39,863 nt of DNA from Nesterenkonia massiliensis (GCF_000455245.1 NZ_HG005169.1:34724-74586); one strand, 5' to 3'. Numbered from the stretch's first letter, positions 8,174-16,351 are shown. Translations and numbers: made by a program. Notes: generated from the sequence alone by a model not told the origin.

Positions 8174-9250
8174 TCAGTCCACGAGCCATGTACCCGATCG
8201 CAGATACTGGGCCGCGATGCGCTCTGTACCGGGGATCTGCTGGTCCCAGATCTGGGCCGGCAGCGCGTCCTGACGGTGGGTGGTGGTCCAGCCGACCATC
8301 TGTAGCCGTCGGATCATGCTCAGTGCGCAGGCCTGCTGGATCTGCTCCTCGCCCAGAGGCCGCACCGCGGTGTAGCCGGCCAACCAGTCCTTGGCCAGGG
8401 CGGGGGTGTAGGACTCGTGCTCGATGAAGGAGAACGCGGAGGCGAAGTCGTAGAGGAACCAGCTGAAGCCGCAGTCGTCGAAGTCAATGACGGTCAGCTG
8501 GTTCCCGGAGATCATGATGTTGGAGGGCCGTAGGTCCGCATGGATCAGGCCGCGGCTCGCGGTGGATTCCCGAAGCGGGGCGATGACGTCCCGGGCCTTG
8601 GCCTCGGCGGCTCCCATTACCTCCAGCTGAGCCGGGGACAGCGCCGCGGCCCGCCAGTCCCCCCACCGGGAAGTAGGCCCGATCATGTCCTCGAGGTTCC
8701 AGGTGAACCGGTCGAAGCCACCAGGCTTCTGCCACTGCTCGGCGTGGTCGTGGAACTGCGCGGTGATCTCCCCAATCCGCCGGTAGTAGGGCCGGGTATC
8801 GGCCACGTCCTCCAGCACGGCACCCTCTACGAATGCGAAGGCCACCACATACCAGGGCTGGCGGCTATCATCCGCGGCCTCGTCCCCACCGTCGAGATCC
8901 GCCTGCTGCTGGTCCACTGCCAGCACCAGGGAACCGTCGGTAAGCGGGAGGACCTGCGGCACTTTCACGTCGGTGCCCGCGGCAAGGGCCTGCACCCAAG
9001 TCAGCTCCGAGGCAATCTGTTGCGGGTCCACATAGGCCGGCCGGTGCACCCGCAACACCGCATAGGGATGCCTGTCCACCTCCAGTCGGAAGGTGGCGTT
9101 CTCTGAGACGGCAATGAGCCGGGCGTCAATGCGCTGGCAATCTAACCCCCAGCCAGAGGCGACGGCGCGAACCAGCCAGGCCGGGGCGGCGTCGCCCTTG
9201 CGCAACATGGCAAAAGCAGTGAAGGGATCGGCAGAGACGGTCTGCGTCAC
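8174..9250 (-). CDS. Aminoglycoside phosphotransferase-fold small-molecule kinase (ethanolamine/hydroxylysine kinase-like)
   Basis: A 358-residue APH-superfamily kinase. It has the catalytic loop LIHADLRPSN (Asp239, Asn244) and the metal-binding DFDDCGF (256-262), with the helical C-lobe typical of the ThrB2/choline kinase-like group. A GTG start at 9250 follows GAGGAG at good spacing. It is divergent from a class III PLP enzyme of the phospho-lyase type. In known pathways such kinases phosphorylate an amino alcohol (ethanolamine or hydroxylysine) and the PLP lyase then removes phosphate and ammonia to give an aldehyde. That pairing is the reason for the call; antibiotic resistance is unlikely. 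Confidence 0.8.
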   Translation of the reverse strand: MTQTVSADPFTAFAMLRKGDAAPAWLVRAVASGWGLDCQRIDARLIAVSENATFRLEVDRHPYAVLRVHRPAYVDPQQIASELTWVQALAAGTDVKVPQVLPLTDGSLVLAVDQQQADLDGGDEAADDSRQPWYVVAFAFVEGAVLEDVADTRPYYRRIGEITAQFHDHAEQWQKPGGFDRFTWNLEDMIGPTSRWGDWRAAALSPAQLEVMGAAEAKARDVIAPLRESTASRGLIHADLRPSNIMISGNQLTVIDFDDCGFSWFLYDFASAFSFIEHESYTPALAKDWLAGYTAVRPLGEEQIQQACALSMIRRLQMVGWTTTHRQDALPAQIWDQQIPGTERIAAQYLRSGTWLVD

Positions 9251-9536
9251 GGAGATGCTCCTCTATGCGAGAGGAGGGCTGGGCACCATGGTTACTGTGG
9301 CACGAAGACGGCGGGTTCAGGAAGCAAGCGGGGGAAGGTTTTACACGCCTGTCACCGATGAGGGCATCTGTAACAGGCCATTTATCCGTAAACCGCATTC
9401 CTTTACATCCCCGAAACAGAGCGGGTGCTCGCTGAGCGGCATCTGCTGAGACCATTGAGTCAGGCACTTTCCAGCACACCACCGAGGGTTTGGGCACCTT
9501 CTTCCATCTGTGCCGCTTCAACTGTGAGGACTATTA
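9251..9536. promoter_or_regulatory. Divergent promoter region between kinase and phospho-lyase genes
   Basis: The 286-base gap holds the promoters of both divergent units and no gene. It contains several AT-rich TTTACA/TGTAAC-like words between 9340 and 9420 (for example TTTTACAC, CTGTAACAG, CGTAAACC, TTTACATC) that could be sites for the GntR regulator encoded at 10903. No single perfect operator stands out. Confidence 0.4.
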
Positions 9537-10886
9537 ATGGTCACCCGCTCCACCATCATGGACACCAACTCCTTCCGCGCCGAGCATGCTGGGGCTCTAG
9601 ATGAGCAGACCAGGCAGCTGACGCAGCGGCGCCAGGAGGTCCTGAGTGGCTCCTACCGGCTGTTCTACCGCCGGCCGGTGCACCTGGTGCGCGGTGAGGG
9701 CCAGTACCTGTGGGATGCCCAGGGTGCCAAGTACCTGGACATGTACAACAATGTGGCCAGCATCGGGCACGCTCACCCGGCGGTGGTTGAAGCCGTGCAC
9801 CAGCAGATGCAGCAGCTGAACACTCATACCCGCTACCTGCACGAGCGAATCCTGGACTACACCGAGGATTTACGCACCACTCTGCCGGCTGGGGTGGACG
9901 CCGCCGGTTACAAGGCGATGTACATGTGCACCGGATCGGAGGCCAATGATCTGGCGCTGCGCGTGGCCCGCACCTACTCCGGCGGTACCGGGCTGATCGC
10001 CACCACCGAGGCCTATCACGGGACTTCGGAGCTGACCTCTTCGGTCTCGCCGGCGCTGGGCTCCGGGCAGCCCATCGGGGAGCACGTGTGGCTGGTCCCG
10101 GCCCCGGACACCTACCGCACCGGGGTGGCCGATATCGGGGCCTGGTTCGCGACCAGGGTCCGTGCGGCCATCGCCGATATGGAAGCCAAGGGCGTGAAGT
10201 TCGCGGGCCTGATCGCAGATTCGATCTTCTCCTCCGACGGCGTGCTGCCCGGTCCTGCCGGGTACCTGAAGGAGGCCGTCGACGTCGTCCACGCCGCGGG
10301 GGGTGTGTTCATCGCCGATGAGGTTCAGCCCGGCTTCGCCCGCACCGGGGATGCGTTCTGGGGCTTCGCCCGGCACGATGTGGTGCCGGACATGATCACC
10401 CTGGGAAAGCCGATGGGCAACGGCATCCCGGTCTCCGGCCTGCTGGCGCGGGCGGATGTGCTGGCCAGTTTCAGCGATTCGGTTCCCTACTTCAACACCT
10501 TCGGGGGAAACCCGGTCTCGATGGCCGCTGCCCAGGCGGTACTCCAGGTGATCCGCTCCGAGGGGCTGCAGCAGCATGCCGCTGAGGTGGGGGCGCAGGC
10601 GCTGGCGGCCTTCGCGCAGCTGGGCGAGACCCACCCGGCGGTGGGTGATGTGCGCGGAGCCGGGCTGTTCATCGGGTTCGAACTCGTCAAGGACCGCAGC
10701 ACCCGTGAGCCTGACCGGGATCTGGCGCTGAACCTGCTGGAGGAGCTGCGCAGCCGCGGAGTGCTGACCTCGGTGGCCGGCCCGCACGGCAATGTGCTGA
10801 AGCTGCGTCCACCGCTGCCGTTCAGCCAGGCCGATATCCCCTGGGCTGCGCAGGCACTGGACGAGTCCCTGCGCATGCTGACCTGA
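9537..10886 (+). CDS. Class III aminotransferase-fold PLP enzyme, probable amino-alcohol phosphate phospho-lyase
   Basis: A 449-residue fold-type I PLP enzyme. Cofactor features are CTGSEANDLALR (phosphate cup), EAYHGTSE, the Asp in FIADEVQPGF (about 261) and the Schiff-base Lys291 in TLGKPMGNG. The N-terminal LVRGEGQYLWDAQGAKYLDM and NTHTRYLHERIL resemble the AGXT2L/EtnppL subgroup, members of which cleave O-phosphoethanolamine or phosphohydroxylysine instead of transaminating. The divergent APH-fold kinase supports a kinase/lyase pathway giving acetaldehyde or a semialdehyde. GAGG precedes the ATG at 9537; ATG 9558 is an alternative. The fold is certain; the lyase role is inferred from subgroup resemblance and context. 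Confidence 0.85.
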   Translation: MVTRSTIMDTNSFRAEHAGALDEQTRQLTQRRQEVLSGSYRLFYRRPVHLVRGEGQYLWDAQGAKYLDMYNNVASIGHAHPAVVEAVHQQMQQLNTHTRYLHERILDYTEDLRTTLPAGVDAAGYKAMYMCTGSEANDLALRVARTYSGGTGLIATTEAYHGTSELTSSVSPALGSGQPIGEHVWLVPAPDTYRTGVADIGAWFATRVRAAIADMEAKGVKFAGLIADSIFSSDGVLPGPAGYLKEAVDVVHAAGGVFIADEVQPGFARTGDAFWGFARHDVVPDMITLGKPMGNGIPVSGLLARADVLASFSDSVPYFNTFGGNPVSMAAAQAVLQVIRSEGLQQHAAEVGAQALAAFAQLGETHPAVGDVRGAGLFIGFELVKDRSTREPDRDLALNLLEELRSRGVLTSVAGPHGNVLKLRPPLPFSQADIPWAAQALDESLRMLT

Positions 10887-10902
10887 CGCCTGTGGTTCTA
10901 AG

Positions 10903-11694
10903 ATGACGCTCATGCTGCAGCCCCCTGCTGACGAGACCCCCGGCGGGGCGCCTGACCCCGGATCCGCGGCGGAGGTTCTTGCTGCGCGGCTGCGCAGGCT
11001 GATCAGCCAGCAGCGCTTGCGTCCCGGTGAGCGCATAGGCAGCGAACGCGGCCTGGCGGAGCAGCTGGAGGTGCCGCGCAGTCTGCTGCGGCAGGCTCTT
11101 CAGCACCTGGAGTCAGAACATCTGGTGCGCCGCTCCCTGGGCCGGACCGGGGGAGTTTTCGCCGACGACGGGAAGATCCAGCGGCACCTGAACACTGTGC
11201 AGGGTGTGCCGGATATGGTGCGCCAGCAGGGCTACAGCGTTCAGACCCGGGTGATCCGCGCCGTACTTTCCACACCATTTCCCGAGGAGCAGCGTGCGCT
11301 GCAGCTTCAGGAGGATTCGGCGGTCTACCGGATCGTACGCCTGCGACTGGCCGGCGGGGTGACCTGGTCCCTGGACACTTCGGTGCTGCCCGCCCGGCGC
11401 TACCCCGGGCTCCTGTCACAGGATCTGACCGGATCACTGTACCTGCTGCTGACCTCGCGCTATGGACTGTCGGTGGACCGGGCAGAGGAGACGGTGGAGG
11501 CGACGTCGTCGGACACTGAGCAGTCCCGGACCCTGGGGATCCCCGAGGGCTCAGGACTGCTGGAGGTGCACCGGGTGACCTTTGATCCCGACGACGCCCC
11601 CGCGGAATATGCTCACGACTTCTTCCGGGCGGACCGCACCCGCATTCACACCCAGAAGGTCGGCACCAACTGGATGCGCACCCGCCGCGGGTAA
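10903..11694 (+). CDS. GntR/HutC-family transcriptional regulator (UTRA effector domain)
   Basis: 263 residues: an N-terminal winged helix (LRRLISQQRLRPGERIGSER, then LAEQLEVPRSLLRQALQHLE and VRRSLGRTGGVFA) and a C-terminal UTRA domain (RALQLQEDSAVYRIVRLRL, YGLSVDRAEETVEA). It starts 16 bases after the phospho-lyase gene and is surely in the same operon. It most likely controls the divergent amine-use genes through the 9251-9536 region in response to a pathway metabolite. ATG 10912 is an alternative start. Confidence 0.9.
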   Translation: MTLMLQPPADETPGGAPDPGSAAEVLAARLRRLISQQRLRPGERIGSERGLAEQLEVPRSLLRQALQHLESEHLVRRSLGRTGGVFADDGKIQRHLNTVQGVPDMVRQQGYSVQTRVIRAVLSTPFPEEQRALQLQEDSAVYRIVRLRLAGGVTWSLDTSVLPARRYPGLLSQDLTGSLYLLLTSRYGLSVDRAEETVEATSSDTEQSRTLGIPEGSGLLEVHRVTFDPDDAPAEYAHDFFRADRTRIHTQKVGTNWMRTRRG

Positions 11695-12001
11695 CCGGAG
11701 GTGCCTCGCACCGGGTGGCGTGGGACCTCGGCCCGGAGCGGGACGGGACGCTGTCCGGCGGGTAGGTAAAAGCAGCCGGGACGAGAGCGGTGAGCGGGGC
11801 CGGAGGGCCTTGGGCGCTGAATGGAACAGCCGACGACGACCTCGCGCGCACACCCCGCCCCGGGGCGTCACACTTGCGGGAATTTCCAGGCACGGATGAA
11901 AAGTTGGTGCCGGTAGAAGCCCAGTTCAGAGGCGCATAGGGGCCCTGGGGCGGGGCCGCTGCGTGAACTGACCCATTCCGCCGACCAGGAGGACAGGCCC
12001 G
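11695..12001. other. Gene-free stretch between the GntR regulator and mrpF
   Basis: About 307 bases with no convincing gene on either strand. No mrpE or other Mrp subunit is recognisable ahead of mrpF. An AGGAGG ribosome site at its end serves the TTG start at 12002. The open frames here have codon composition unlike the neighbouring genes. Confidence 0.5.
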
Positions 12002-12363
12002 TTGGACCAGGTGATGGCCGTGCTTCTCACCGTGGTCCTGGTGGTGCTGCTGGCCAATGTGGTGGTGGCCCTGCTGGCGTTCCGCCGCTACGGGTTTCAG
12101 GAGTCCTGGCTGCTGGTGGTGCTGCTGACCGGGACAACCGGCGCCGGCCTGGTGGCACTGCTGGTGGTCCTGGAGACGGTCCGTGGTGAGAATGCGGCTC
12201 CCCAGCGCGGCTAGTGGATGTCGCGGTGATCCTCACCGGCACGGGGGCGCTCACCGCAGCCGTGCGGGCGGCAGCAGGGGCCCGCACCCGTGACGATGCC
12301 CGCAGCGGCCATGACTCCGCAGGCTCCGGCGAACGTGCCACCCATGAAGGGGGCACTGGATGA
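12002..12363 (+). pseudogene. mrpF: Mrp/Mnh Na+/H+ antiporter subunit F, apparently frameshifted
   Basis: The TTG start at 12002, behind AGGAGG, opens a 70-codon frame with two hydrophobic helices (VLLTVVLVVLLANVVVALLA, SWLLVVLLTGTTGAGLVALL) that stops at TAG 12212. Another frame, open from 12190, continues with LVDVAVILTGTGALTAAVRA, which matches the third helix of MrpF (family pattern LDVALVL). It ends at TGA 12361-12363, overlapping the mrpG ATG in ATGA as in intact mrpFG operons. One added base in the CCCC run at 12200-12203 would join both parts into about 119 residues. MrpF is normally part of a six- or seven-subunit antiporter, and no other subunit but MrpG is here. A sequencing error cannot be excluded. 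Confidence 0.65.
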
Positions 12364-12791
12364 ATACGACCAAGATCCTCACCGGGGCGGCCAGTGCCCT
12401 GCTGATTCTGGCCGGGACCTTCTTCTTCTGCGTGGGCACCCTGGGGCTGATTCGCTTCGGCGATGTGCGCTCCCGGCTTCACGCCCTCACCAAGGCGGAC
12501 AACCTGGGACTGGGACTGGTGCTGGCCGGGGCCGCGCTGTGGCTGGGCAGCTGGAGCGTGGCCGGGCTGATGCTGCTGACCTGGCTCTTCGCGCTCGCTG
12601 CAGGTGGAACTGCACACGCTCTCTGCGAACCTCAATCCCGCAGATCAGTGGCGCCGCCTGCAGCAGCGCGTGGCTCGGACGATGGGCTGACCCGCCTGTC
12701 CCGGCATACCAGGGTAGGGGGCGGGCCTACCAGCGGCCGGTGCGCGGGCGGGGCTGGCAGCGCGGGCACCAGTACGAGGAGCGACCCATGA
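12360..12791 (+). CDS. mrpG: Mrp/Mnh Na+/H+ antiporter subunit G, C-terminus probably frameshifted
   Basis: Residues 1-88 are a clear MrpG: three hydrophobic helices with the family signature [20 protein letters not shown]. As read the frame continues to 12791, giving an odd Ser/Gly/Arg-rich tail that runs 65 bases into the oppositely oriented fpg gene. In the +1 frame, from about 12620, the sequence reads [20 protein letters not shown] with GC-rich third positions and stops at TGA 12688-12690, clear of fpg. Removing one base in the CTCTCT stretch near 12620-12632 would give a protein of normal length, about 109 residues. Together with the mrpF break this suggests a decaying orphan pair, or sequence errors. 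Confidence 0.65.
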   Translation: MNTTKILTGAASALLILAGTFFFCVGTLGLIRFGDVRSRLHALTKADNLGLGLVLAGAALWLGSWSVAGLMLLTWLFALAAGGTAHALCEPQSRRSVAPPAAARGSDDGLTRLSRHTRVGGGPTSGRCAGGAGSAGTSTRSDP

Positions 12792-13674
12792 ATTTATCGC
12801 GCCGGATGATCTCTCCGCAGCGGCTGCAGGGTTTTCCCGCCTGCGCGTAGCACTGCAACGAGCGGTCAAAGTAGCCGGATGCACCATTGACGTTGACATA
12901 GAGGGAGTCGAAACTAGTGCCGCCTGCCTCGAGCGCGGCCGCCATGACGTCCTGGATGCTGCTCAGCAGCAGCTGAGCCTGGGCGCGGGTGATGGTTTCA
13001 GTGCGCCGGGCATAGTGCAGTGTGGCGCGCCAGAGCGCCTCGTCGGCATAGATATTTCCCACCCCGGAGATCAACGTCTGATCCAGCAGGGCGCGTTTCA
13101 GGCCAGAGCGGCGGTTTCGCAGCGCCCGGAAGAAGGTCTCGGCCGTGACCACCGGCTCCAGCGGGTCTGCAGCAATATGTGCAGCTGCCTCAGGCACCGT
13201 GCCGGAATCATGCTGCAGCGACCCCACAGTAGGTATCAGCGGGGACAGTTGCATACCGCCGAAGATTCGCTGGTCCACAAAACGCAGTTGATCAGGTACC
13301 TGCTGCTGGGTGCCGACGGCGTCGACGTCGTCGGCTGCGTAAGTCTCCCACGTGGTGTCACTCTCCAGTTGCAGCGTGATCTTCAGGTGCTTCTCCGCCG
13401 GCGCGCTGGAGTCCTCCATCAGGACCTGTCCGCTCATGCCCAGGTGAATCATCAGCGCGTAGTCCTCCCCGGCCAAGGGGATCCAGAGGTACTTTCCGCG
13501 GCGCTGCGGGGAACCCAGGGTGCGGCCAGAGAGTAACTGTGTAAACGCGTCTGCGCCGTCGGGGAAGCGGCGCAGACTGCGTGGATCGTGGACGGTCACC
13601 GAGCTTATGGTGCGGCCGGCGGCCCAGCGCTGGATGCCGCGACGCACCACTTCAACTTCGGGAAGCTCAGGCAT
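12727..13674 (-). CDS. mutM: Formamidopyrimidine-DNA glycosylase (Fpg/MutM)
   Basis: A 315-residue bifunctional base-excision repair enzyme that removes oxidised purines such as 8-oxoguanine and nicks the abasic site. It begins [12 protein letters not shown], with Pro2 the Schiff-base nucleophile and Glu3. It has the RGKYLW lysine loop, HLGMSGQ, the helix-two-turn-helix ([20 protein letters not shown]) and a C-terminal zinc finger with two CxxC pairs (CSRCG and CPRC). Its start overlaps the end of the upstream GNAT gene by 8 bases. Confidence 0.96.
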   Translation of the reverse strand: MPELPEVEVVRRGIQRWAAGRTISSVTVHDPRSLRRFPDGADAFTQLLSGRTLGSPQRRGKYLWIPLAGEDYALMIHLGMSGQVLMEDSSAPAEKHLKITLQLESDTTWETYAADDVDAVGTQQQVPDQLRFVDQRIFGGMQLSPLIPTVGSLQHDSGTVPEAAAHIAADPLEPVVTAETFFRALRNRRSGLKRALLDQTLISGVGNIYADEALWRATLHYARRTETITRAQAQLLLSSIQDVMAAALEAGGTSFDSLYVNVNGASGYFDRSLQCYAQAGKPCSRCGEIIRRDKFMGRSSYWCPRCQPRPRTGRW

Positions 13675-14215
13675 GGGTGTCCTTCTTCCCCTCGCGCATC
13701 ATGCGGATGACTTTGATGCCACGGGCGGCGTCGTCGTTTCGCCATTGCCCCACATCCCATTCACCGTCGATCACCCGGAAGCCGTGCCGGAGATAGTAAC
13801 GCTGGGCGCGGGTGTTGTCCTTGAACATCTCCAGGAATGCCGGGCCACTGCCCAAGGTCTGCTCCAGCAGCTGACCGGCCAGCCCGGTCCCGTGGTGGGA
13901 GGCCAACACATAGATGCTGTGCAGCTCCATAGGGCACGGATCGTCTTCAGAATGTGCGGGACCGTAGTGAGAGAAGCCGACGACGGCGCCAGCGGGGTCC
14001 TCAGCGATGCGCAGCTTCTCCCCCGCGGCAAGCCCCTGGGAGAGCAGCTCGGTCCATTTCTGGATGCGCTGGGCTTCGCGTTCGGGGCCGTAGTACCAGG
14101 CGGGGAGAAAGTGCTGATAGGCCTGCTTCCAGCCCAGATTCTGCATGCGTCCCAGGGCTGCGGCGTCCTCCACGGTGGGGGTACGGATAGTCCAGGGGCG
14201 CGGCATGTTCTTCAC
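13667..14215 (-). CDS. GNAT-family N-acetyltransferase
   Basis: A 182-residue GNAT fold protein: [20 protein letters not shown] at the start, the acetyl-CoA loop in [20 protein letters not shown] and the C-terminal [20 protein letters not shown]. The GTG at 14215 overlaps the stop of the preceding GNAT gene (GTGA); ATG 14206 is an alternative. It is co-transcribed with its paralogue and fpg. The acceptor substrate is unknown; this subtype often acts on peptides or small amines. Confidence 0.88.
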   Translation of the reverse strand: MKNMPRPWTIRTPTVEDAAALGRMQNLGWKQAYQHFLPAWYYGPEREAQRIQKWTELLSQGLAAGEKLRIAEDPAGAVVGFSHYGPAHSEDDPCPMELHSIYVLASHHGTGLAGQLLEQTLGSGPAFLEMFKDNTRAQRYYLRHGFRVIDGEWDVGQWRNDDAARGIKVIRMMREGKKDTHA

Positions 14216-14760
14216 TGTACTGGAGCCCGTCCTGGCTCAGAGCGGACCATACGGATCTCCTTGATACCGCGGATTTCCTCGTCTTGTTCTGCTTCTCCGA
14301 GGTCGCAGCTTTTGCCGTCTGCGGTGAAGCCGTGCTTCTCGTAGAAGCGGCGCGCCCGCGGGTTGCCTTCGAAGACCCATAAGGAGGCAGATTCCGCCCC
14401 TAGCAGGTCAGTGATGAGCTGACTTGCTGCACCGGTTCCGTGGTGTTCGGCCAGCACATAACAGGTGTAGAGCTGGGTGGAGACGGCGACGTCGTCGTCC
14501 TGGACGGGACCCTTGGCCGCGAAGCCGATGAGTTGCCTCTGGCCGGCTGCATCCTGGTGCTCAGCCACACGAACCTGAGCGCGACCGGTGTCTGTGGAGA
14601 ACCCGTGGATCCACATCGCCTCACGCTGAGACAGTGCCTCGGCGTTCCAGAAGCGGGCGGGCAATAACCCGCTATAGGCCTGCTCCCAGGCGCGGTTCTG
14701 CAGCTGACCGACCGCGCTGCCCTCATCTTCCCGCGGCCGGCGGATGACATATGGGTGCAT
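14212..14760 (-). CDS. GNAT-family N-acetyltransferase (paralogue)
   Basis: 182 residues, the same length and architecture as the next gene: VIRRPREDEGSAVGQLQNRA, QAYSGLLPARFW, YVLAEHHGTGAASQLITDLL and ARRFYEKHGFTADGKSCDLG. The two proteins share the HHGTG acetyl-CoA motif, the FWNAEAL/YGPEREA segment and similar ends (IKEIRMVR versus IKVIRMMR), so they look like a tandem duplication. It is first in a three-gene operon ending with fpg. Only a weak GGGG element precedes the ATG. Confidence 0.87.
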   Translation of the reverse strand: MHPYVIRRPREDEGSAVGQLQNRAWEQAYSGLLPARFWNAEALSQREAMWIHGFSTDTGRAQVRVAEHQDAAGQRQLIGFAAKGPVQDDDVAVSTQLYTCYVLAEHHGTGAASQLITDLLGAESASLWVFEGNPRARRFYEKHGFTADGKSCDLGEAEQDEEIRGIKEIRMVRSEPGRAPVQ

Positions 14761-14960
14761 AGCCCCAGCTTATGGAACGTCACCCTCGGCGCGTTCCTGA
14801 TTCCCACCTATTCCGGCACCGCTCAGGCAGATTCACCGCTAGTCGGCGTCTTCGCGGTCGAGTGGTCAATATGTCCGCGAAAAGGCCCTGGGAACCCGCC
14901 CGGGTTTCGCCGGACGAAGTCGCCACTGAACTTCGTAGGTGGCGCGGCGGCAGCCTCAGA

Positions 14961-15009
14961 TGGTCAATTTGCTGCACTCCACCGGCCCTGAGGCGCAGCA
15001 AATTGACCA
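14961..15009. repeat. Perfect 15-base inverted repeat in the GNAT-yceI gap
   Basis: TGGTCAATTTGCTGC (14961-14975) and its exact reverse complement (14995-15009) enclose a 19-base spacer. The core GTGGTCAAT also occurs at 14862-14870. The surrounding 409-base gap (14761-15169) has no gene; it holds this structure and the terminator at 15038. It may be an RNA hairpin or paired binding sites. Confidence 0.7.
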
Positions 15010-15037
15010 CTTCAGGCAGGGGACCGTCCTCACACAC

Positions 15038-15090
15038 AAAGAAGGACCTCCGCGCCGCGGAGAGGTATCCGGCGCGGAGGTCCTTCTTTT
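15038..15090. terminator. Strong hairpin terminator between yceI and the GNAT-fpg operon
   Basis: A perfect 19-base stem (15038-15056 with 15071-15089) has a 14-base loop and the AAGAAGGACC / GGTCCTTCTT ends common for actinobacterial terminators. It lies about 80 bases past the yceI stop (minus strand). A T-run is present on the plus side (CTTCTTTT) and a shorter one on the minus side, so it may act in both directions. Confidence 0.8.
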
Positions 15091-15169
15091 ACTTGGGTGC
15101 GGCAGGAGCCGCGGGGGGACAGCTTAGCGGTGACGTTCGCGGATCACTGCCAGCTGTGGTTTATGGGGC

Positions 15170-15706
15170 TCAGCCCTGGTGAACGAAGGCCAGCTCCAGG
15201 TCGATGCTGACCTTATCGCCTACCAGCACGCCGCCGGCTTCCAGGGCAGCGTTCCAGGTCAGACCGAACTCTTTGCGGGAGATCGCGGTGGAGGCGGAGA
15301 AGCCTGCGCGGGTGGCGCCGAAGGGGTCAACGGCCTGGCCGCCGAACTCCACCTCAAAGGTCACTTCCTTGGTCACGCCGCGGATGCTCAGGTCACCGGT
15401 CAGCTCGAACTCTTCGCCAGCGGGCTTGAAGCCGGTGGCCACGAAGGTCAGCTCCGGGTGGTTCTCGGCGTCCAGGAAATCAGCGCCACGCACGTGGGCG
15501 TCGCGGTCAGCATTCTTAGAGTTGAAGGACTCAGCCTTCACTGCGGCATGAACGTCGCTGGTGCCGTCCTCGGCAACCTGCAGGGTGGCGGAGGCCTCGT
15601 CGAATACAGCGCGGACCTTGGAGATACCGGCGTGACGCACTGTCATACCGATCTCCGAGTGAGCGTTATCGAGGGTCCAGGTTCCCGGAGTCAGAGTTGC
15701 TGCCAT
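15170..15706 (-). CDS. yceI: YceI-family lipocalin-like isoprenoid-binding protein
   Basis: A 178-residue beta-barrel protein with the family pattern: GTWTLDNAHSEIGMTVRHAG, FNSKNADRDAHVRGADFLDA, HPELTFVATGFK, LTGDLSIRGVTKEVTFEVEF and GFSASTAISRKEFGLTWN. The start at 15706 follows AGGAG at 9 bases; the frame extends six codons further without support. There is no signal peptide, so it is cytoplasmic. Family members bind long isoprenoid lipids or quinones and are linked to stress. An AT-rich palindrome upstream suggests MarR-type control. Confidence 0.93.
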   Translation of the reverse strand: MAATLTPGTWTLDNAHSEIGMTVRHAGISKVRAVFDEASATLQVAEDGTSDVHAAVKAESFNSKNADRDAHVRGADFLDAENHPELTFVATGFKPAGEEFELTGDLSIRGVTKEVTFEVEFGGQAVDPFGATRAGFSASTAISRKEFGLTWNAALEAGGVLVGDKVSIDLELAFVHQG

Positions 15707-15804
15707 GATGTTGATCTCCTTCAAGTCGATCTAAGTAGGTGCTTCAAGCTTCCGCACGGTGTGACGGGCGGTCACCGTACAGAACCAAGCTTACCCCACT
15801 TTAT

Positions 15805-15825
15805 TTCAAAATTGAAGCAACTTCA
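15805..15825. promoter_or_regulatory. Palindromic operator candidate upstream of yceI
   Basis: TTCAAAATTGAA (15805-15816) is a perfect 12-base palindrome and overlaps a second, TGAAG-CAA-CTTCA (15813-15825). They lie about 100 bases before the yceI start in an AT-rich island. TTCAA/TTGAA half-sites resemble MarR-family operators, but no marR gene is in the window. Confidence 0.5.
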
Positions 15826-15916
15826 CAAAAGGTCACGTACGACGCCGCGGCTCAACTATTCCGGGCACCGCTATCTGCCCTCATTCACCTGATGTGATCA
15901 ACACTCCGAACGGGCA

Positions 15917-16160
15917 CTACGCTGAGCCGCGCCTGATCAGCTCGGTGGGCAGCACCACCGGGTCAACCGGATCCCCCCGCAGCAGCGCGGTGAGCATCTC
16001 CACGGCAGTCTCGGCCAGACCGGTGGCGGTGGAGAGAATAGTGGTCAGCGGCGGACGGGTCAGCTTTGCCATCTGAGAATCATCAAACCCGACTACCGCC
16101 ATATCCTCCGGAATCCGTACCCCATGAGCTTGCAGCTCCTGCAGCGCCGACCGCCCCGCG
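15917..16160 (-). pseudogene. C-terminal remnant of a LacI-family transcriptional regulator
   Basis: In one frame the minus strand encodes SALQELQAHGVRIPEDMAVV then GFDDSQMAKLTRPPLTTI and a tail ending PTELIRRGSA, the end of the LacI/PurR effector domain (family pattern GVRIPEDVAVVGFDD, PPLTTV, PTELVVRGS). Before about 16160 the similarity stops and the frame becomes random; the helix-turn-helix and most of the sugar-binding domain are absent. It is a truncated gene, cut near a terminal-repeat-like sequence at 16286. Confidence 0.8.
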
Positions 16161-16285
16161 CAAGCCCAGCCGCTCTGCCCAGGACATGCCGGCCTCTACC
16201 GGCCACTGCCTCTCCACGAGATGCCCAGAAGCCCCTGGCCCGGCTAGGCCATCTGCCCGAAGCCGGCACACCGGCGAAAGCCCGC

Positions 16286-16351
16286 TTTACCATCCACTTT
16301 TCGCTTTACCACCCCGTATCCGGGCAGGAATTGTGAAAACTGGATGGTAAA
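16286..16351. repeat. Imperfect inverted repeat next to the LacI remnant (possible mobile-element scar)
   Basis: TTTACCATCCACTTTTC (16286-16302) matches the reverse complement of 16335-16351 at 16 of 17 bases, with a 32-base spacer. The word CGCTTTACCA occurs twice in a row at 16284 and 16302. No transposase is present. The position between a truncated gene and the start of a conserved operon suggests the trace of an insertion/excision event, but a regulatory role upstream of fhaA is possible. Confidence 0.5.

Noticed and set aside
8174-9250. Aminoglycoside resistance kinase
   Set aside because: The APH fold is shared by metabolite kinases, and the divergent phospho-lyase and the amine genes nearby make a metabolic role far more likely.
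12290-12850. A 186-codon plus-strand frame across mrpG and fpg
   Set aside because: It has no ribosome site, crosses the end of a convergent gene, and its residues are Arg/Pro/Gly-biased; the mrpF third-helix and mrpG frames explain the region.
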